This document shows positions 58,489-64,000 of a DNA stretch of 64,000 nt, one piece after another. The notes under the pieces are model-generated. The model ran no database searches. It was given only the letters and a program-made list of their open reading frames with translations, and was not told where the DNA came from. Source of the stretch: Oxytricha trifallax (lineage: Eukaryota > Ciliophora > Spirotrichea > Sporadotrichida > Oxytrichidae); assembly GCA_000711775.1 (NCBI GenBank), contig ARYC01017795.1, positions 62,001-126,000 of the forward strand, given 5' to 3'. Within the stretch, counting starts at the first letter, position 1. Each line of letters opens with the position of its first letter. Position numbers and translations under genes: made by a program.

Positions 58489-59535
58489 GTGCTATAATTT
58501 TAATTATGATTTTAAATTAGTATTAATCGAAATCTATAAACTTTTCTGCTGTAAAGTTTGATTCATGAGTGTAAATAAGTAAACTTAACTGATATTCAGG
58601 CTTGAAGCAATAGCTTAATATACTGGCCAGAATTTATAATTGGTTTTTTTTAAATGAAAAAGCTTAAACTTAATAAGCATACTTTTAAAAGAATAAAAAA
58701 ATACTCATATTCTAATATTACTGATAAATCTATAGGTGTTAACTTCCCCCGTAGCAGCTTTGAATAATATGAATTTAAATTATTTATAGATTATTTTTTT
58801 TTTATTATTAAGAGAATAAACATCATCTCACTTGAAATAGAATTATTTTACTTACATTCTGAACATCTTGTTTATGCCTCCTAAGTTTCAACTATAAAAT
58901 TTGGCCCTCCTAAGTTTTTACTAATTTTTTTATAATTATAATTTCAATAAAATAAGCTGGACCTTAAGTAAGGTGTACAGTTAATTTTTATTTGCATAAA
59001 CTTTAGTAAATAATCAATAATTCTTGAGGTTTTTATATCAACTGCTACTTACCTATTTAATATAAATGAGCTAGTCGACTATATGGCCATCTGCTATAGT
59101 AAAATTACTTGTAGTATAAAAAAATTATAAAGTTATTTATTAAAAGTATATACAGGCAAAATGATAGTTATACAATGTTTATTAAATAATAAATACCTAA
59201 CTAAACGCTTATAGCATTTATGCTAAAAACAATTTTTATACTTTATAAAGATATTTTTAATTATATTTTGTCAACTGCCTTTTATTGTACCAATTATAAT
59301 ATATTAAGTTGTATCTGATTAAATATATTTAAAAATTTAAAATAGCAAGATGGTACGATAGCACAGTGATAAGCAAGGAAAAACCCTGAAACCCCTTTGA
59401 AAATTCTTGCCCTAAGTTTCTACGAAAAGTTTAGCTCTCCTAAGTTTCTACTTAATCCAATATTCAAATCAAAAGCAACTTCAGGAATCAATTGTGGGCA
59501 AGAAACACTGAATTAAAAATCATTACAAAACTAAA
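58489..59535. other. spacer with a repeated CTCCTAAGTTT motif
   Basis: CCTCCTAAGTTTCAACTA at 58877 and CTCCTAAGTTTCTACTTAA at 59432, plus further CCTAAGTTT copies at 58908 and 59411. Otherwise AT-rich and without genes. Confidence 0.4.
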
Positions 59536-60690
59536 ATGCCTATAAAGATGGAGCTAAAGAAGATCAGCATGCTTGCAAAATATTTGTGCCACTATTGTGA
59601 AACACCAACTGCTCAAGAAACCTTAAATTCTCTGGAAGTCCATTTGTCAAATTATCATCAAGAAGCTCATAAAAATGCAAGAGAAATAATTAAACTCACG
59701 CAATTTCAGTACTGCGCAGTAGTAAAGGACAGAGACTTCAAATCTAAGATTCATGAAACAACTTGCAAGATTAAAGCCAACAAAACCAAAGTAATAGCCA
59801 AAGTGAAAGATGACAGCAGAACTCGAAATTTTCCTATAGGCCCTGCAAAAGTTGAGACGGAAGTTATAAAACGGTACAGGCTTATATAAATATAGCAGAT
59901 ATTATACTAAATCACTTTCAAGACAATAACGGAGCCAGTCATATCCGAGTGAGACATAAACGATTATCAAATGTGGGAAAAAATCGCAAAAGACTTATGG
60001 AAAGATACAACAAACTTTATGAAGTCGTACTAATGGATTCAGCTATTAGAATAAAGCAAGGAGTACCATATGATACAGTATCTGACAAGGAAATTCTAAA
60101 GATGCCCATTGATTTGGTGTAAGAGAGAGGCATACTCATTTTGTGGTTTAGGAATCAGAAGAAAGAGGTTGCAAGATAATTCCTGAAAATCCACGGCTAT
60201 GAGATAGTTGAGAAAGGAAATGGATAAAATTGACAAAAAATCATAAATTACACAGAGGATCTGGCATGTAAACAGCTCATAATAACGAGAGCTTTCTTAT
60301 TGGGAAAAAAGGCTACGTTACCGACATGCTCAAGTAAAATGTGACAGATAATGAGTAAAAATAGAGTCAAAATCCAAAATCTAATCAAATAATCAATCAT
60401 TTATTCACTCAATTTTAATATTAATATTTTTAATTAGATAAAAGATATTAATATTAAAATAGCGTGAATAAATGATTGATTATTTGATTATATTTTGGAT
60501 TTTGACTCTATTTTTACTCAATGTCATCTTTTCGGAAGTAGGAAAGCACTCTGAAAAGCCCAAGGAAATATTTGACTTCATTCAACAGATGGCACCCGAT
60601 AGGCTTAACTTAGAAGTATTTCCCAGGCCAAATTACATCAGACATAATTTTACATCTTTTGGTAACTAGCTGAAAAAGATAGGGACATGA
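59536..60690 (+). pseudogene. MT-A70-type methyltransferase-like gene with internal IES
   Basis: First block 59536-59882: MPIKMELKKISMLAKYLCHY, CETPTAQETLNSLEVHL, with C-x2-C...H-x4-H zinc-finger spacing. After a slip at about 59885: NKLYEVVLMDSAIRIKQGVP, YDTVSDKEILKMPIDLVQER, GILILWFRNQKKEVARQFLK, IHGYEIVEKG; slip; KWIKLTKNHKLHRGSGMQTA, HNNESFLIGKKGYVTDMLK; IES; QNVIFSEVGKHSEKPKEIFD, FIQQMAPDRLNLEVFPRPNY, IRHNFTSFGNQLKKIGT, TGA. This is the MT-A70 fold (METTL3/14, ciliate MTA1/MTA9). The catalytic DPPW is DSAI here, so it is a non-catalytic partner (MTA9-like) or a decayed copy. In ciliates such proteins methylate DNA adenine. Confidence 0.75.
60338..60524. other. palindromic internal eliminated sequence, pointer AATGT
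   Basis: AATGT occurs at 60338-60342 and 60520-60524. Removing the 182 bp from one copy to the other joins LKQNV to IFSEV in frame, restoring the conserved MT-A70 C-end. The removed DNA is an imperfect palindrome of two ~85-bp arms (TGAGTAAAAATAGAGTCAAA ... and complement) around an AT centre at about 60430. Confidence 0.85.
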
Positions 60691-61280
60691 GTGATGGACA
60701 AGATTGAATTAGCAGTTTTATATAGCATAAATAATCAAATTAGTATTTTTTAAATAATTATATATTATGAATATTTGAGCTAATTATTGATAAATCAAGA
60801 ACTTTTGGTAATTTCTACTTCTGCTTTGCACCAAATTTGTGGCAGTTAAAATATTGCTGATCAATGATCTTTTAAGATTTTAATGTTTAGGCTGTTGTTA
60901 TTGGGAATAAATTACTAGTAGTTAAAGTTGGAGTTGTAGTATTAGAATATTTTGTTTTCATCTGAGTATTTCTTATCATTAATCTTTGAGATCAAGTCAA
61001 AAATTTGACGTCTAATAGCAACAATTCCATATAATGTTTGCCATTTTTAAATAAAAATATTTCTGTTTATAATAAAAAAATTAATATTCAAATCTAATAT
61101 GTAATATTTAAAGTAATGGGTCGATTAATTGTCCTAATAAAATAATCCAATCAAGATTTGTAAGTTTGATTTTAGCCTGAGTCATATTTAATTTCAGCCA
61201 ATAATTATTAATTTATAATTTAATTGTTCTTATCTCCAATCTTCGTGTCTTAATTGATCTATGGGGTATTAATAGATCAG
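60691..61280. other. no supported gene
   Basis: AT-rich with short open stretches only. Confidence 0.4.
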
Positions 61281-61284
61281 TTGG

Positions 61285-62200
61285 AAGAGGTACTTAGAAT
61301 AGTATATCAAAGAGCAGTAGTAATAACGGAAAAGCAGTTAGTAGGAGAAATATTAAAATTGAAAAAACTGTGAATAAAAAGAATATTTGGGCTTCATACA
61401 AGTGCTCTCTACTTTGAAGTTTAAACATATAATTAAGTATTTCATGTATTTAATATATATAAAAGTAATAATTTAATTCTATTAATAATAATCAAATTAC
61501 TTACATCATTTTATTGTAATGGAATAGAAAAAGAAAAAAACAGAGATTTAGTAAATCCCTTTCAACCTCATCAGAAAACTTAATTTAAGCCTTAGATGAT
61601 TAAAATGAACGACAATAGCATGCATTAGAACTATGAAAAGTAGTTATCTGAGCTTCACCATCATAATGATTTAGATTTTGATTTGTAAATCCACACAGTA
61701 AACTTACTATTCTCTCTGAATAAAGTAGAGCATGAAATCATAGTAAAAACAATGCTACAGGGCATCCTATATATAATTGAGAAGATTATGGAATTTTAAA
61801 ACCCACTAGTGAATAGAAAATATGCTTAGAATTAGGTAATATCATTGATTCCTTTGATGTAAAATTAGTTTCACTAAGTTTAAGGTCTGAAATTCAGATA
61901 ATGGTGACAAAAAAGAAATAATTGAGTCATTAATTTTTAGAAATGCACGACTATCATTAACATCATCAGTTCAGTTACAATAACAATTTAATTAAGCATG
62001 TTCATATTGACTATATAAGTATAATTTTAGGAGTTGGCACTATTTTGAGGTTATTATATCAAATAAGAGAGTTGAAAAGCATAGAAATTTACCTCCATTC
62101 ATTGCTTTTTCATCTGTAAGTAAATTAATTTTTTCTCAATTCTTGAAATTTTAAATAACTCAAATATAACAAAGTCATGATATCAATTCTAACTTTTCTT
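61285..62200 (+). pseudogene. unrecognised gene, two coding blocks
   Basis: Block one 61285-61392: GRGTQNSISKSSSNNGKAVS, IEKTVNKKNIWASYK. Block two from 61522: GIEKEKNRDLVNPFQPHQ, SELHHHNDLDFDLQIHTVNL, LFSLNKVEHEIIVKTMLQGI, LYIIEKIMEF; after a frame change CLELGNIIDSFDVKLVSLSL, RSEIQIMVTKKKQLSHQFLE, and IILGVGTILRLLYQIRELKS. The His-rich helical middle recalls sensor-kinase dimer regions, but nothing diagnostic is present. An intron-like GTAAG lies at 62115. Confidence 0.4.
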
Positions 62201-62389
62201 GATATAGGGGTCTTAAATAACTAGGCGATTTTGGCATTAAAGAAATGAACTAAGTTCTTGTTTCTACAATATTTAATGTAATGTAGACTAATTAGAAATA
62301 TAAAGTTTCCTAAAGAAAAAAATACCCCAGGTAGCATTTGCACTCGCACGTACTTTAGTAAAAGGCATTGAAAAAATTACAATCTTGTG

Positions 62390-62932
62390 GATACAGTGAA
62401 ATGCTGCAGGTAGAAGTTCATATAAATGATGTGATCTAGACAGTAGTCCAATGAGATGGGTATTAATCTTATTCCCTATATTTAGAGTTTTGATTGTAAA
62501 TCTAACTGGAACCACAGCTTATAATTTATCATGTGGTGGACCAATAGTCCATCCAAGCGCCTAAATACTCTGCATTACTCCAATAGCACTACATTCTCTA
62601 TCTTTTAGACTTGTGATTCTACCAGCCAACGCGAAGGTGAAGATAAAGATTACTGATTCAGCCAGAACATCAGCCAAGGTAGCTATCGATGGACACACTA
62701 TAATTGATATAAATCTTGAAGATTGTATGCTAATCAAGAGAACTCCTTATAATATCCATGTAAGAATTCATTATATTTATATTATTCACAGTTGTCAAAT
62801 TGAGGAAGAAAAACTAGGATTAAATATTAGTCTGATACTGCACAAGCAGCTCTAATGGAATCAAAGAATTTTACAAAAACTACTAAAAAGCTGGTTTTAA
62901 ATCAGCCCAAATTATGAATACCCCATTTATTA
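62390..62932 (+). pseudogene. NAD kinase C-terminal part
   Basis: 62475-62765 reads LIVNLTGTTAYNLSCGGPIV, HPSAQILCITPIALHSLSFR, LVILPANAKVKIKITDSART, SAKVAIDGHTIIDINLEDCM, LIKRTPYNIH. This is the NAD(P) kinase second domain: the TTAYNLSxGGPIVHP loop that binds NAD, the TPI..HSLSFR block and the DG of the beta strand. NAD kinase makes NADP from NAD and ATP. A 32-bp GTAAG...TTCACAG intron (62760-62791) follows, then a short Lys-rich tail to TGA. The first domain with GGDGT is not found upstream; only short, broken frames lie at 62.2-62.45 kb, so it is truncated or the rest lies elsewhere. Confidence 0.8.
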
Positions 62933-63067
62933 CTTTATTCCAATTTTAGATTTATAAATAAAAAAGAAATTGAGGGATAGGTTATAAACTAAATTAATGA
63001 AATTAATTTATATTTCATAAAAATAAATACATTTTTATATTATCAATTTTATTCCTAATATTCATAG

Positions 63068-63437
63068 TTATATTTTTATTAAAAGTTTAATTTAAAATGA
63101 AAATGCATTCAATATATAAGTATTAGTTTAGACAATTACAGAAATTGAATCCAGAAACAGTATTTATCTTTTTAATATTGACTTTCATACTTTGATCCAT
63201 CAGGTCGCACCTACTTTGTTGTTTTTATTTTATTCTAGTGTCTCTTGAGCTTTCGGTCAACTGACGTCGCAATTCCTCCTAGTAAGTATTGCTGAAAGAT
63301 ATAAAATTTTTAGAAATCTTTTTGTAACTTACAAATAATAGTGAGTAACCAGCTGCTCCAGGAACACCATCTTAAATTTACATTTTATTATAATGAATTT
63401 TCATTTTATATTAAACTTTTCAACTTATTTTTCATAA
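63068..63437 (-). mobile_element. MITE-3 copy C
   Basis: 370 bp, ends AAAAGTTTAATTTAAAATGA and complement of TTGAAAAGTTTAATATAAAA, outermost TTATGAAAAATAAG on the right. Minus-strand interior: DGVPGAAGYSLLF, GTAAGTTACAAAAAG...CTTTCAG, then NTYWEELRRQLTERSRDT-like reading. Intron-like signals are best preserved here. Confidence 0.75.
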
Positions 63438-64000
63438 TTATTTTTCCATACATCTTTGGACTTATAATTTTAGTTTTGAAATAATTAGGATTTATTTTTA
63501 ATAATTAAGCTTTAATACAATACTAATATATTTTAATTTATGAATTTAAATGAAATTATAAGTCATTGCATTTTTTGTATGTTAATTCAAATATTTTGAT
63601 TTTATATTTATAGAATAATGAATCCTAATATTTTCTGTAAGAAATTTATTATAGTTCTTTATAGAATTACAATAAATTTGATATCGACACAGATGAATAT
63701 TTTTTTTATCAAAGTTAATAATATTAAGTCCACAAAAATTGATTATTCAAACGAATTTAGAATCACTATTTTTTAAAGAATATTGTTCTAAAATTCTAAA
63801 TAAATTTAAAGATAGTTTATATGGACACTTATCAAATATAATTATATCTAAACTTAAGTTGATATCTTATTAATTTTAGAATATTATAATTTTCTCTTTA
63901 AGTTATTGAATATGTCCAGATTAAATTTAATTAAAAGACTATTTATAAATCATTACAATTTCTTATTCTAAATAAAAAATTTTATTATCAGAATTAGTAA
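63438..64000. other. AT-rich end without a supported gene
   Basis: No frame or repeat recognised. Confidence 0.45.

Noticed and set aside
62288..62515. 75-aa minus-strand frame
   Set aside because: Overlaps the plus-strand NAD kinase motifs, which are unmistakable.
1..64000. Bacterial or viral genome, CRISPR arrays, operons
   Set aside because: TAA/TAG as Gln, TBEs with C4A4 ends and short GT-AG introns all indicate a ciliate; no direct-repeat array with spacers was seen.
1..64000. Euplotes code (TGA as Cys) or TGA as Trp
   Set aside because: Clean ORFs have no internal TGA, use TGG for Trp and TGT/TGC for Cys, and read through TAA/TAG; TGA acts as stop.

Overview
The window looks like germline (micronuclear) DNA of a spirotrich/hypotrich ciliate of the Oxytricha-Sterkiella-Stylonychia type. 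Reading frames stay open only if TAA and TAG are read as Gln and TGA as stop. There is a complete 4,100-bp telomere-bearing element (TBE) with C4A4 ends and a second, decayed TBE. The DNA is very AT-rich. Introns are short, and genes are broken by inserts whose removal restores a frame. No long multi-exon gene is clean; most coding regions carry frameshifts or in-frame TGA, so much of the window is germline gene remnants and transposons.

Layout. 0-12.6 kb holds gene remnants: coiled-coil ORF, protein kinase fragment, kelch fragment, a coiled-coil/MORN gene interrupted by a palindromic element, a multi-EF-hand gene, a MORN scrap. 12.8-27.5 kb is an old TBE whose transposase gene is split by about 9.5 kb of foreign DNA (13.96-23.49 kb) and which also carries a MITE-1 and a MITE-3. 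That 9.5 kb contains the longest clean ORFs in the window (325 aa, 94 aa, a ~450-aa coiled-coil gene with one frameshift), a Tc1/mariner-like transposase remnant and a MITE-3. 28-48.5 kb holds LRR, low-complexity, DRC12-like, TAF12-like, kelch, coiled-coil and IRE1-like genes, mixed with MITEs and a 1.05-kb TIR element coding for a superfamily-3 helicase-like protein. 49.36-54.01 kb is a MITE-1 with an almost intact TBE inserted inside one of its terminal hairpins. 56-64 kb holds another DDE transposase, an MT-A70-like methyltransferase gene with a palindromic internal eliminated sequence (IES), an unidentified gene and an NAD kinase fragment.

Repeat families worked out here: MITE-1 (552-553 bp, nested hairpins, 2 copies), MITE-2 (about 410-425 bp long palindromes, 3 copies), the helicase element whose termini match MITE-2 (1 copy), MITE-3 (about 370 bp, 3 full and 2 partial copies), and one 166-bp MITE with an 8-bp target duplication.

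Most interesting: (1) MITE-2 and the helicase element appear to be one TIR family in which a Rep/SF3-type ATPase, not a DDE transposase, is the only coding capacity seen; (2) two MITE-2 copies lie inside open reading frames that are restored by TA-to-TA removal; (3) a 182-bp palindromic IES with an AATGT pointer in the MT-A70 gene; (4) layered nesting of elements. All calls come from reading and hand translation; no database search was possible.
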